A stretch of DNA of 64,000 bases from Glandiceps talaboti (lineage: Eukaryota; Hemichordata; Enteropneusta; Spengelidae): assembly GCF_964340395.1 (NCBI RefSeq), contig NC_135562.1:3613634-3677633 (forward strand), written 5' to 3'. The notes under the pieces were generated by a model. The model ran no database searches. It saw nothing but the letters and a program-made list of their open reading frames with translations, and had not been told where the DNA came from. Below are positions 22,143-33,479 of this stretch, one piece after another; within the stretch, counting starts at the first letter, position 1, and every line of letters starts with the position of its first letter. The position numbers and the translations under genes were made by a program.

Positions 22143-22513
22143 ACAACTGCCGACATCAGACCGTGGACGAATGGAACATGTTCAAACAGGGAAAGTAAAC
22201 AAATGAATTGGATTATTAACACTTCACACAATAGGTTGGAAGTACAGAGACATGTATTACACAATATGATTTGATAAGAACAGTTTTATAGCCTCTTTAT
22301 GTGTACATGAAATGCCAGGGGAACTGAAAATTTGTTTGTGAAGTGAACTATTATATTAAGTGGCCATAAATCTGTTCTTATCAAATGATGGAATGTAATA
22401 CAAGTCTCTGCTATCCCAACAAGATGTGCCAAGTGTTATTAATCCAAAGCAGTTGTTTGCTTTCTCTGTTTATAACAGGTTCCGTTCGTCCACGGTTTGG
22501 TGTCAATAGTTGT
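22143..22513. mobile_element. 371-bp foldback element present only in unit 2
   Basis: Terminal inverted repeats: acaactgccgacatcagacc at the left against a right end that reads acaactattgacaccaaacc on the minus strand, extending into cgtggacgaa. Internal sequence is also palindromic (tttgataagaacag against ctgttcttatcaaa). Units 3 and 4 lack it: their sequence runs straight from ttattatctgaat to acatttacatcagtaaatt. This is an insertion with an empty-site control in the same window. Confidence 0.8.
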
Positions 22514-22958
22514 GTATACATGTACATCAGTAAATTTCGAATTTTGAAACACATATTTATGTGAGTCTGTTTACAAAATATTTTTTAATGTAAATGTAAA
22601 TTCAACTTTATCTTGTCTTGGATGTTAAGTTGGCACAAGTGAAATTTCCTATTGCAGTCTCAAAGTATTTATGCATACTGTCTTGTACCACAAAAGAATA
22701 GCAGTCTGGGATGCCGTCTTTCTTCCTCAGAGCCACTGTAACACATAGGTGTGTGTGATTTAATATAATATTTATGAATCACAGCGTGTATATTTTTTAA
22801 ATGATCATTATTAGGGAATGCTTTTGAATCACTTTGATTAACACTAGACAAAACTGTTGTCGTAGAGGGCCGTGTAAATATCAACCAGTCTATAAGACTG
22901 TGTCAGAAATCAGAAACTCAACCCTAGATAGTATATTGCCAATGAAACTCTGTCCATG

Positions 22959-23985
22959 TTATAAACAGTTCCACTTCTTTTGTATATTACGGATAACGTC
23001 TCTCGTTGGTATCGCATCCATCCCTAGCATTTTGCAATATGTTGATTCATTATTTTGACAATGTATTGTTACGTTTTCTTGGACAGATCGAAATTCAGCC
23101 ACATCACTTGCAAAGTTGCAATCATAGTTTTTGACTTTGTCCCAGAATGTACGATTAAAGTAATCATACAGTTTAAATTCCGGTGCTGATACTTTTCTTA
23201 TAATGTTCATCATTTCGTGAGTGATTGGTGGTTGTTCAGACTTATGTACCTTCATTGGTTGATATACTATATCCTCAAACTCCCAACACATCAATTTCTT
23301 CAGTAAAACAAGAGATTCATCGTAGTATTCAGTCAACATAACCAAATCAAGTTCTTTATCCAATTTGCGTAGTTTAATATCTATCGTAGATTCATTGTCA
23401 TACCCAGATAATCCAAATCGGAAGAATTGACTATTCATCTCCTCAGAGTAAACACCACTTTCATCGTATTTAGCTTCGTATTCTTTAAGATAATCTAAAA
23501 ATGGATTTGATGAATTAGGAAACCTTTCATATACCTTAAAAAAATAAAAGTGAGATCCCAAACGTGTTTGTGGTGATCTGAAATTTGTAAAGTACTTGGC
23601 ATCAAGAACGACGTTTTCCAACGCTGGTCGGTTATACTGTAGATGGTACGCAATGTAGTTATAACCCGGAAAATCCGTGCAATTGTATCGATGGATATTT
23701 AAACTGTTCGTTGTCGGGTTCAAGGTGATGATATAATCGGGATTTGGAGCTAAGACAGCAACGAGATAATGTTTTATCCCATATCTGTACAAAATGGTCG
23801 CCAGTGTACTGCTTCCAGTTTTGTATGTTTTAGTATAAGCGAAATTAATTACAGGCTGGCAAGATGAAGTAGCCGACTCTTGGCGTATATGTGGTTGAGA
23901 GGAAATATAGCACCTACTGGTATGGTGCACTGATGTACTATTGTTGCAATCATCTCTCCGTGTAGTTAAGAAATCCGGGTGTTTT
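22959..23985 (-). CDS. Galactose-3-O-sulfotransferase-like copy 2, main exon
   Basis: Golgi-type sulfotransferase of the Gal3ST family, expected to transfer sulfate from PAPS to the 3-OH of galactose on glycans; the exact acceptor cannot be told from sequence. The exon opens after the acceptor tttgtag (23986) in frame KHPDF, upstream of the first in-frame GTG. Visible motifs are the 5'-phosphosulfate loop NFAYTKTYKTGSSTL, the 3'-phosphate region DAKYFTNFRSPQTRLGSHFY, then FLDYLKEYEAKYDESG, ELDLVMLTEYYDESLVLLKK and a terminal KKWNCL. It is 342 codons without a stop. It joins the anchor exon at 25061-25184 in phase, giving roughly 382 residues plus an unidentified start exon. It is one of three tandem copies. 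Confidence 0.85.
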
Positions 23986-25060
23986 CTACAAATGAAATAT
24001 TAATAAATGTATATGGAAAGTTATCTGGACATGCACATTTGGGATGTGTGTTACTAAGATTAGCAATACCATCTCTGATGTAAAATAAAATCCCCACTTC
24101 GATCGTTGCCAGTTGCCCACACTCGTTATTTGGGTCTTCATCCGCCCAGTTGCCTCAGAAGTGATGCTTCATATAATAACTCTTAATCCAAGATGGTGAA
24201 TGTATGTTATTACTGATACTATCAGTCTGATAGATGTTCATTGGCTAATAAAGGTGTCTAATTTTAATTATTAAGAATTGATTTGTGACTAAATATATAT
24301 TTTGCCTTGGTAGCAAAAGAGTTCTCAAAAGGCGGTGTAGACTGAATGAGGCCCAGGTGAAAATGGGCCGAGAAATCACAGCCTTCCTGTCACAAAATGC
24401 TAAAATCAGAAAAATAGAAGTTGTCGACCGTGAGTAAAACAATCGTTCCTAACTGTAGAAGATGAGTTTGTGGCAGGGTACTAGAACAGTCCGTGTAAAG
24501 TGAGAGGATCGCTGGTTGTGCCAGAATTTGAAATTAGAGGAATAGTTTTGGTAAAAGGCATTTTTTTAGCACTATAGGGTAATAAAAACACTTTTAATTA
24601 TGCAACGTTCCGGTCTTTTAATTTTATAACATACTGTTTGCCATGGGCCAATTGTCTGAATAATAACGAAGGTCAATGTCAACATTTAAAAATCACTTGT
24701 AATCATTTCCAAAAACCTTCTGTATGTTTTACATAGAAATCTTTCAATCAAAGTCTTCAAAGAAGTATCTGTTGAAGATCTCAATGCAACACTTGTAGTC
24801 TGCCAACTTCCAAAGTATCAGGGTCATGTTGGGGTCAATATGCATGTGCTACCATGTTGGAATCAACTGTTTACCAACCATGAGGAGAGCCCTCAACGGT
24901 GAGTCTGGGTAACCATGACTAATATCCAGTGTATTCGTCCCTTACACAAATATTAATACTTAGTAGTAATTCTTTGTAGTACCTGAAACAAGTTATGTTT
25001 AAAACTTTGTTCAAAATTACCACAATAACATCCGTAAACTTTAACCATAGAAGATCTTAC

Positions 25061-25184
25061 CGGAAGTTCTTTAATGTCTGCTTGTATGGTTTATATAGTA
25101 ACAGTGGAATGTTATAGCATAGGAAGGAGAAAAGTATCAAAACTGTCAGGATCACAATGTGTCTGAAACATCGGTTATTTTTTT
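25061..25184 (-). CDS. Membrane-anchor exon of sulfotransferase copy 2
   Basis: A 124-nt exon between ttcgttttcag and gtaaga. It encodes a type II anchor (FRHIVILTVLILFSFLCYN) followed by a basic stem ending NFR, and splices in phase to the main exon. The frame is also open upstream to an ATG at 25260, but that ATG is followed by a stop in copy 3, and copy 1 has a different acceptor there, so a separate start exon is more likely. Confidence 0.7.
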
Positions 25185-26231
25185 CTGAAAACGAAATATA
25201 AGAAAAGAAAAGAATCCCATTAGAGACACTGAGGAAGAAATGTTCTATAATCTTTCTCAATCTGTATCATCTGCTCTGCCTTCTCAGTAATTATGACACC
25301 GATACGAATTGTTTGTCACCTGATACTATTTACACTCGACCAACTTTCATTCACATCAGCAGAGTCAATTCTATTCACAGATCCGGAATCGATCAAACGT
25401 TACGGGGAATTAACTGAACACGTACACGGTCAACGTTAACTTTTGCTTAGCCAAGATTAACTCTCAGACGTCGGGCGCAGGTCTTAGGGAGCCTTCAATA
25501 TTTACAGGGGAGGCCCGGAGGAAATCATGCATGATCTGTTAAGTAAACTATGACCCTCCCCCATTCCCCATTTGTAAAAAGTGACCCTGCCCTTTGTGCC
25601 ATTTTGTAAAACGTGCATGCCAAAATGTTACGATACTCTAGCACGTACGCCTCCAACGAAACCTAATCATTGCGAATAGTTTGTCTCCATAAACATGGTT
25701 TTCACTCAACATTCGAAAATATCACTTATTGTTATCATAATACAGGAAATTGTACGGAAAGATCTTGCAAATAGATATGTATGTCTGTATGTCATTCTTA
25801 CATTATCTCGGGGATGAATATTGTAATGGTAGACTGACACTGCTCCAGAGCATACACGCTAAGCCATGTGACGTTGTTCTACGTCCACGCACACGAGCTG
25901 CCTGGTTTGTTACACTTCTGTCACTACTAGCATGAAGGAGGTTAATAAGTCTCATATAAAACTGTTTTTGAACTTACTCAACATACTTGTCACTTGTGCC
26001 TTGTGACTGGTTTTAGCAAGTTCGGATAAATTCTGTGTTCTTCGATGTTCCAATGCGTTGAAGGTTCACTTATCATGTATGACACAATTGTTGTTTACCA
26101 ATACGTGTAACCTGTCCTTGGCATTTGTTATGTGTTAAACTATTCAGATAAATGTTCTAACTAAACAAACAAACTATGATCCAAATGTCACCTAAATGTC
26201 ATGTACCTGGTCAAAGTTTAACAGACTTGCA

Positions 26232-26235
<4 letters not shown>

Positions 26236-26262
<27 letters not shown>

Positions 26263-26296
26263 TGTATGTATGTATGTATGTATGTATGTATGTATG

Positions 26297-26335
<39 letters not shown>

Positions 26336-26464
26336 ATGTATGTATGTATGCATGTATGTATGTATGTATGTATGCATGTATGTATGTATGTATGTATGTA
26401 TGTATGTATGTATGTATGTATGAATGTATGTATGCATGCATGCACACACACGTGCGTGCCGCGT

Positions 26465-26505
<41 letters not shown>

Positions 26506-26512
26506 CACGTGT
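26236..26512. repeat. (TGTA)n and (TG)n microsatellite
   Basis: TGTA units with CATG and TG interruptions, then a pure TG tract (26470-26503). The long open frames here, with M-Y-V-C or H-T-Y-I periodicity, are repeat artefacts. Confidence 0.97.
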
Positions 26513-26629
26513 AACAATACACTGTCAACATAACGAATCGACATACTGCAAAATACTAGGGATGGATGCAGCACCAAAGAGAAATGTAAGCAGTAAAATA
26601 CAACTTGGAAGTCAAACTGTTAGTGTGTG

Positions 26630-26762
26630 TGTGGGGGGGTGGGGGTGGTGGTGGTGGTGGTGATGATGATGATGATGATTGTGATGGTGGTGGTTGTGGC
26701 GGTGGTGTGTGTGGTGGGGGTGGAGGTGGTAGTGGGGTGTGTGCATGTGGGTGTTGGGTTAA
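26630..26762. repeat. GGT/GAT-rich simple repeat
   Basis: G-rich tract of GGT, GAT and GGGT units. A shorter relative (gagggtgggggcgggg) stands at the corresponding edge of unit 2 (21661), which suggests it belongs to the unit boundary. Confidence 0.9.
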
Positions 26763-27254
26763 TAAATTCATTGATGGATTTTGTATTTAGGGGCATCAGG
26801 GACATGAATGAAAAATGTAAAATTCGTAGCATAAGAACGTTTGGATTTGGTGTATAACACCTAAGCTTGTCTACTAGTATACTAACAAGTTAACAGTCTG
26901 AAAGATTTTGACACTAAACATTATCATTACTTTTGCTAATTTTGGGTAGCATGTGATATATATTATTTTAAGATGAACATGTTCTAAACTCTTTACTTAT
27001 AATTACACACTTTGTTCCATGCATATCTGTAGACAATGCTATGTAATCTATTTTAATACCGCCACAGTTGTATCACTCTGTTAAGTTCGTTCTAAATGTG
27101 TGGTAAATGAATGGATGAGTTTGTTTTGAAAACTGGGGCACATTTGGCAAAGTACTCGCGGACATTTCGAAATGTTTTGTTCATTAGCAATTAATTGTCA
27201 TCGGTGACCCAGGACAAATGAAGGCGGGAGGGTTACGTAATTCGCTAAAGGCAA

Positions 27255-27356
27255 AGATGGCGGCCGTGAAATCTTACTTCATCGGCAAACAATTATTTTT
27301 TGTGTGGGGTTTTGTGTGCGCATCAATTTTCATTCATCTCTGCAAAACATTTTAAC
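27255..27356 (+). pseudogene. Short ORF copy in unit 3 with aagATGGCGGC start context
   Basis: Matches the frame at 34781. ATG in the context aaagATGGCGGCC, then MAAVKSYFIGKQLFFV followed by a hydrophobic stretch, ending at TAA after HLCKTF. The unit 4 copy reads on. It looks like the start of a membrane-anchored protein, or a 5' exon, whose downstream part is absent from this window. Confidence 0.4.
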
Positions 27357-27934
27357 TGACAATTTACAATTTGTTACGGTATTTAGAAATACAAATACAA
27401 ATACACACAGGAGATTTTCACAAGCGTCTAAATCTCTAAGAAGGCCAATTTAAGAAGAATACTTCTCCACGTCCCTTTACAATTCAGCTTTATAATAAAA
27501 TACAGCCCCCCCCCTATAAATTGTATACCCTACCATAGAAGGAATATGGCACTTTTGTTGATGGCACGTCACTTGAACTCTTTGGACAGTGACACCATAT
27601 GTAGACAATCGGAAAAAAACCCAGGGTTGTTAAATTTACTTGATTAAATTTATTATCTGAATATTATATGCATTTACATCAGTAAATTTCGAATTTTGAA
27701 ACACATATTTATGTGAATCTGTTTACAAAATACTTTTTCAAAGTAAATGTAAATTCAACTTTATCTTGTCTTGGATGTTAAATTGGCATAAGTGAAATTT
27801 CCTATTGCAGTCTTAAAGTATTTGTCCATACTGTCTTGTACCACAAAAGAATAGCAGTCCGAGATGCCGTCTTTCTTCCTCAGAGCCATAGGTGTGTGTG
27901 TGATTTAATGTTTACAATAGACTACGTTTATTGG

Positions 27935-28384
27935 GCGGCGGATTTCCCAGAAGTGGCGAGTTACCATATAACACTGAAGGAACTTTATGCTGTTGTGTTA
28001 GCATGTGAGCGATGGCACCATCTGTGGAAAAACAAACATGTGGTAGTCTACACAGATAACATGGCAACAATGTATATGATTAACTCTGGTACCAGCCATA
28101 ACAAACCAGCTATGGCATGGTTACGAGGTATTTTCTGGCTCTCAGCCATCTCAAATTTTCAAATTACTGCCCGTTATGTTCCCTCAAAAGAGAATTTAGC
28201 AGACTCCTTGTCAAGATTGCATGAAATTAGACAATACTTTATTGCGATGGACTTCCTAAAGAGATATGCCATGGAGTCCATTTCAGTTAGTTCCTGGTGG
28301 CCAAAAAATATGACTTATGAGAGTTATCAATTGCTTTTACAGGACTTTTCCAGGACCAAGTACACCTCCTGGACCAGGAAATAA
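27935..28384 (+). CDS. RNase H domain of the DIRS/Ngaro-like element (5' truncated)
   Basis: From the deletion junction the frame encodes ITLKELYAVVLACERW, VVVYTDNMATMYMINSGTSHN and ITARYVPSKENLADSLSRL, which are RNase H hallmarks of DIRS-like reverse transcriptases (active-site Glu, Asp and late Asp visible). The first catalytic Asp and all of the reverse transcriptase are missing. The stop codon TAA overlaps the recombinase ATG (TAATG at 28382-28386). Flanking DNA happens to keep the frame open to 27836. Confidence 0.8.
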   Translation, partial: AADFPEVASYHITLKELYAVVLACERWHHLWKNKHVVVYTDNMATMYMINSGTSHNKPAMAWLRGIFWLSAISNFQITARYVPSKENLADSLSRLHEIRQYFIAMDFLKRYAMESISVSSWWPKNMTYESYQLLLQDFSRTKYTSWTRK

Positions 28385-29336
28385 TGGCATATAAACGTTC
28401 AGCTTATGCCGAATCTACAAGGAAAACATATAAAACTCATCGTGATACATACCTACGTTTTTGTCTTTTCTTTGGTTTCAAACCAGTACCAGCTGACACA
28501 TTGACAATTTGTAGATATGTGGTTTTTCTTTCAAGAACTTTGAAACCGTCAAGCATTGCTTGTTATCTAAATATTATTCGCATTATGCACGAGGAATCAG
28601 GACTGCCGAATCCCATGGAACATAACTGGTTCCTAGATATGGTAAAGCGTGGCATCAATCGTTTGCATGGTACACCACCAGTGCAAAAACTACCAATAAC
28701 ACTATATATTTTGAAGGATATTTATCAACGGTTAGACATGAGCATCCCTGTCAATGTAACATTCTGGTGTGCATGCATTGTAGCTTTTGTGACATTTGCC
28801 AGAAAATCAACCCTGTTAAACAAATCTGTTAAAGTTCATGATCCAAGTAAATCACTATGTAGGAAGGAAGTTGCCTTTAAACCGGAGGGCGCTATCCTTA
28901 CCCTTAGACACACTAAGACAATTCAGTTTGGTCAAAGGATCTTGCAAATCCCCATTCCAAGCATTCCTAACTCACCACTTTGCCCAGTTGAGGCCTCACA
29001 ATCCATGTTTTCTCATACACAGTCGGCCAAGCCTGACGACCCACTATTCATGTACGCAACCACCGGACAAAAACAGGTGCTCCAGTGCCTATCTCATGAC
29101 AAATTTGTAAAATTACTCAAAATTGTGTTGAAGTCGGCGGGTTATGACCCAACAAAATATTCTGGTCACTCTTTTCGCAGAGGGGGTGCGTCTTTTGCAT
29201 TCAGTATTGGCATCCCCCCTTGTTAATCAAACAACAAGGAGACTGGAAATCCAATGCGTTTGAGAGATATATTCACTTTAAAGATGAAACAAAACAGAAA
29301 ATGGTCAAGGCAATGTCGGTAGCCATGAACATTTAG
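28384..29336 (+). pseudogene. Tyrosine recombinase of the DIRS/Ngaro-like element, frameshifted before the catalytic Tyr
   Basis: An N-terminal SAM-like region (STRKTYKTHRDTYLRFC) is followed by the catalytic domain: FARKSTLL (first Arg), LRHTKTIQFG (Lys region), and YSGHSFRRGGASFAF (HxxR). The frame stops at 29224, just after a run of six C (29214-29219). One frame over, reading continues to QQGDWKSNAFERYIHF, with the nucleophilic Tyr in the RYIHF motif, and ends at TAG 29334-29336. A one-base change in the C run separates the nucleophile from the rest. Because the run is homopolymeric, sequencing error is a real alternative. Confidence 0.82.
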
Positions 29337-29885
29337 GTTGGTGTGGCTAGTAAACTATTGTATGTAAGTGTTAGTCTTGTGTTGGGGGGTTTGGCAGAGT
29401 TGTGTTGTCAATAAAGATTGAGCTTTTACCCCCAACACTGTTTTGTATGTTCTGTAGTTTGTTAGCATAAAGTTTACAATAGACTACGTTTATTGGCATT
29501 TTATGCTGGTACGAGGCTGTTGCGTTGGACGAGGCTGCCGCATGGTTAGCAGCCATTGTTGTTTTCAAGCACATTTGCTTGCAAGTGTAAAAGAAATTTT
29601 TTTTCCTGCTTTTGCAGAGTTGTGTTGTCAATAAAGATTGACCTTTTACGCCCAACACTGTTTTGTATGTTCTGTAGTTTGTTAGCATAAAATAATATTT
29701 ATGAATCACAGCTGTACATTTTGTAAATGATCATTATTAGGGAATGCTTTTGAATCATTTTGATTAACACTAGACAAAACTGTTTGTCGTAGAGGGCCAT
29801 GTAAATATCAACCAGTCTATAAGACTGTGTCAGTAATCAGAAACTCAACCCTAGATAGTATATTGCCAATGAAACTCTGTCCATG

Positions 29886-30912
29886 TTATAAACAGTTCCA
29901 CTTCTTTTGTATATTACGGACGACTTCTCTCGTTGGTACCACATCCATCCCTAGCATTTTGCAATATGTTGATTCATTATGGTGACATTGCATTGTTACG
30001 TTTTCTTGGACAGTTCGAAGCTCAGCCATATCACTTTTAAAGTTATCGTCATAGCGTTTGACTTTGTCCCAGAATGTACGATTAAAGTAATCATAAAGTT
30101 TAAAGTCCGGTGCTGATACTTTTCTTATAATGTTCATCATTTCGTGAGTGATTGGTGGTTGTTCTGACTTATGTACCTTCATTGGTTGATATACTATATC
30201 CTCAAACTCCCAACACATCAATTTCTTCAGTAAAACAAGAGATTCATCGTAGTATTCAGTCAACATAACCAAATCAAGTTCTTTATCCAATTTGCGTAGT
30301 TTAATATCTATCGTAGATTCATTGTCATACCCAGATAATCCAAATCGGAAGAATTGACTATTCATCTCCTCAGAGTAAACACCACTTTCATCGTACTTAG
30401 CTTCGTATTCTTTAAGATAATCTAAAAATGGATTTGTTGAATTAGGAAACCTTTCATATACCATAAAATAATAAAAGTTAGATCGCAAACGTGTGTGTGG
30501 TGATCTGAAATTTGTAAAGTACTTGGCATCAAGAACGACGTTTTCCAACGCTGGTCGGTTATACTGTAGATGATACGCAATGTAGTTATAACCGGGAAAA
30601 TTCGTGCAATTGTATCGATGGATATTTAAACTGTTCGTTTTCGTGTTGACGGAGATGACAGTATCGAGATTTGGAGCTAAGACAGCAACGAGATCATGTT
30701 TTATCCCATATCTGTACAAAACGGTCGCCAGTGTACTGCTTCCAGTTTTTACTGTTTTAGTATAGGCGAAATTAATCACAGGCTGGCAAGATGAAGTAGC
30801 CGACTCTTGGCGTATATGTGGTTGAGAGGAAATATAGCACCTACTGGTATGGTGCACTGATGTACTATTGCTGCAATCATCTCTCCGTGTAATTAAGAAA
30901 TCCGGGTGTTTT
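29886..30912 (-). CDS. Galactose-3-O-sulfotransferase-like copy 3, main exon
   Basis: Same length (1027 nt, 342 codons plus one base) and exon boundary as copy 2, starting after tttgtag at 30913. Differences from copy 2 include TKTVKTGSSTL in place of TKTYKTGSSTL in the PAPS loop, and a diverged C-terminal part (DKVKRYDDNFKSDMAELRTV; DVVPTREVVRNIQKKWNCL). These lie next to the cofactor pocket and the C-terminal lobe. It is open throughout and joins the anchor exon at 31983-32106. A catalytically competent Golgi sulfotransferase is likely; acceptor specificity is unknown. Confidence 0.85.
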
Positions 30913-31982
30913 CTACAAATGAAATATTAATAAATGATTACGGAGATTTATCTGGCCGTCCATACTTGGGATGTGTGTTGGTAAGATTAGCAATACCATT
31001 TCGGTTGTAAATTAAAATCCCACTTCGTTCCCAGTTACCCACATTTGTTATTTGGGTCTCCATCCTCCCAGTTGCCTGAGAACTGATGCTTCCTGTACAG
31101 TTTTAATCGATCCAATTGATGGTGAATGTCCGTTATCACTGATAGATGTTCATTGACTTAGAATGTTTTCTAATTCTAATAATTAAGAATTAAGAATTAA
31201 GAATTGATTTGTGACTACAGTAAATTTTAACGTGGTTGCAAAAAGAGTTCTCAAAAGACGGCATAGACTGAACGGGGCCCGGGTGAAAATGGGCCGAGAA
31301 ATCACAGCCTTCCTGTCACAAAATGCTAAGATCAGAAAAATAGAAGTTGTCGACAGTGAAACAATAGTTCCTAACTGTAGAAGATGAGTTTGCGGCAGGG
31401 TACTAGAACAGTCCATCTAAAGTGAGATGAATGGCACATTTTTGTCGCTGGTTGAGCCAGATCTTTGATTAAGAGGAATAGTTTTGGTGAAAGCTCAGAC
31501 CACTGTTTATTTGGCGCACTTGGGTGACCCGTCTTTTAATTTTATAACATACTGTTTGCCATGGGTCAATTCTCTAAATAATAACGAAGGTCAATGTCAA
31601 CATTTAAAAATCACTTGTAATCATTTCCAAAAAACCTTCTGTATGTTTTATATAGAAATCTTTCAATCAAAATCTTCAAAGTACTATATGTTGAAGATCT
31701 CAATGCAACACTTGTAGTCTGGTAACTTCCGAAGTATCAGGGTCATGTTGGGGTCAATATGCATGTGCTACCATGTTGGAATCAACTGTTTACCAACCAT
31801 GAGGAGAGCCCTCAACGGTGAGTCTGGGTAACCATGACTAGTATCCAGTGTATTCGTCCCTTTATATACAAATATTAATACTTAGTAGTAATTCTTTGCA
31901 GTACCTGAAACAAGTTATGTTTAAAACTTTGTTCAAAATTACCACAATAACATCCGTAAACTTTAACCATAGAAGATCTTAC

Positions 31983-32106
31983 CGGAAGTTCTTTAATGTC
32001 TGCTTGTATGGTTTATATAGTAACAGTGGAATGTTATAGCATAGGAAGGAGAAAAGTATCAAAACTGTCAGGATCACAATGTGTCTGAAACATCGGTTAT
32101 TTTTTT
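31983..32106 (-). CDS. Membrane-anchor exon of sulfotransferase copy 3
   Basis: The 124-nt exon is the same as that of copy 2 wherever I compared it (acceptor ttttcag, donor gtaaga; FRHIVILTVLILFSF helix). Upstream the copy 2 ATG context reads ATG ATT ATA TAA here, so that ATG cannot be the start in this copy. Confidence 0.7.
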
Positions 32107-33162
32107 CTGAAAACGAAATATAAGAAAAGAAAAGAATCCCATTAGAGACACTGAGGAAGAAATGTTATATAATCATTCTCAATCTGTATCATCTGCTCTG
32201 CCTTCTCAGTAATTATGACACCGATACGAATTGTTTGTCACCTGATACTATTTACACTCGACCAACTTTCATTCACATCAGCAGAGTCAATTCTATTCAC
32301 AGGTCCGGGATCGATCAAACGTTACGGGGAATTAACTGAACACGTACACGGTCAACGTTAACTTTTGCTAAGCCAAGATTAACTCTCAGACGTCGGGCGC
32401 AGGTCTTAGGGAGCCTTCAATATTTACAGGGGAGGCCCGGAGGAAATCATGCATGATCTGTTAAGTAAACTATGACCCTCCCCCATTCCCCATTTGTAAA
32501 AAGTGACCCTGCCCTTTGTGCCATTTTGTAAAACGTGCATGCCAAAATGTTACGATACTCTAGCACGTACGCCTCCAACGAAACCTAATCATTGCGAATA
32601 GTTTGTCTCCATAAACATGGTTTTCACTCAACATTCGAAAATATCACTTATTGTTATCATAATACAGGAAATTGTACGGAAAGATCTTGCAAATAGATAT
32701 GTATGTCTGTATGTCATTCTTACATTATCTCGGGGATGAATATTGTAATGGTAGACTGACACTGCTCCAGAGCATACACGCTAAGCCATGTGACGTTGTT
32801 CTACGTCCACGCACACGAGCTGCCTGGTTTGTTACACTTCTGTCACTACCAGCATGAAGGAGGTTAATAGGTCTCATATAAAACTGTTTTTGAACTTACT
32901 CAACATACTTGTCACTTGTGCCTTGTGACTGGTTTTAGCAAGTTCGGATAAATTCTGTGTTCTTCGATGTTCCAATGCGTTGAAGGTTCACTTATCATGT
33001 ATGACACAATTGCTGTTTAACATTACGTGTAACCCGGGTTGTCCTTAGCATTTGTTATTGATGTGTTAAACTATTCAAATAAATGTTCTAACTAAACAAA
33101 CAAACTATGATCCAAATGTCATCTAAATGTCATGTACCTGGTCAAAGTTTAACAGACTTGCA

Positions 33163-33165
<3 letters not shown>

Positions 33166-33193
<28 letters not shown>

Positions 33194-33372
33194 TGTATGT
33201 ATGTATGTATGTATGTATGTATGTATGTATGTATGTATGCATGCATGCATGCATGCATGCATGCATGCATGCATGTATGTATGTATGTATGTATGTATGT
33301 ATGTATGTATGTATGTATGTATGTATGTATGTATGTATGTATGTATGTATGTATGTATGCATGCATGCACAT
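33166..33372. repeat. (TGTA)n with (CATG)n core
   Basis: Pure TGTA arrays flank about nine CATG units at 33238-33272. Orthologous in position to the 26236 array of unit 2. Confidence 0.97.
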
Positions 33373-33479
33373 ACACACATGTGCGTGCTTATATATTGCC
33401 AAGATATATATTGCTAAGCATCGAAAGGCTAAGGTAAATATAACTTTTTACATAAGTTTTCCATGTTATAAAAGTGGGC

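Larger units (their letters stand above)
21700..26510. repeat. Tandem unit 2 of the sulfotransferase locus
   Basis: Segmental duplication containing sulfotransferase copy 2 and its flanks. Its left flank (21700-22950) aligns with 26760-27909 and 34900-35520. Its right flank (25260-26240) is nearly identical to 32200-33165, and both end in a (TGTA)n tract. The low divergence of the right flank implies that units 2 and 3 separated recently. Confidence 0.85.
27910..29691 (+). mobile_element. DIRS/Ngaro-type tyrosine-recombinase retroelement, internally deleted
   Basis: Structure seen directly: A1 (27910-27934, truncated), RNase H and recombinase frames, B1 (29394-29471), A2 (29472-29613), B2 (29614-29691). 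A1 and A2 share gtttacaatagactacgttt and the next five bases. B1 and B2 are nearly identical over 78 bases. This A1-B1-A2-B2 layout is the split direct repeat of Ngaro/PAT-like elements, which integrate with a tyrosine recombinase. gag, reverse transcriptase and the first part of RNase H are missing, probably through a deletion joining A1 to RNase H at 27935. The insertion site is exact: unit 2 reads gatttaat-ataatatttatg without the element (near 22760). No target duplication is visible, as expected for this class. Confidence 0.88.
26763..33370. repeat. Tandem unit 3 of the sulfotransferase locus
   Basis: Second intact duplication unit, from gttaataaattcattgatgg at the left to the (TGTA/CATG)n tract at the right. 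It contains sulfotransferase copy 3 and is split by a retroelement at 27910-29691. Compared with unit 2 it has an extra 450 bases (about 26940-27385) holding the small frame at 27255, and lacks the 371-bp foldback element. Confidence 0.85.

Noticed and set aside
24700-24910. Sequence conserved in all three sulfotransferase introns, with an ATGAGGAGAGCCC-gtgagt look
   Set aside because: Conservation is explained by the tandem duplication. On the minus strand a Trp codon of copy 1 is a stop in copies 2 and 3, so no coding role is supported.
25185-25260. ATG at 25260 as the start of sulfotransferase copy 2
   Set aside because: Copy 3 has a stop four codons into the same frame and copy 1 has a different acceptor there, so the segment behaves as intron.
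26176-26577. Long frames with Met-Tyr-Val-Cys or His-Thr-Tyr-Ile periodicity
   Set aside because: They are translations of (TGTA)n/(TG)n microsatellite in all frames. The same applies at 33107-33496, 46521-47237, 49292-49513, 51000-51190, 60391-60600 and 63749-63952.
27836-27934. Upstream extension of the RNase H frame as a gene start
   Set aside because: These codons lie in flanking unit DNA and the truncated A1 repeat. The frame is open by chance across the deletion junction.
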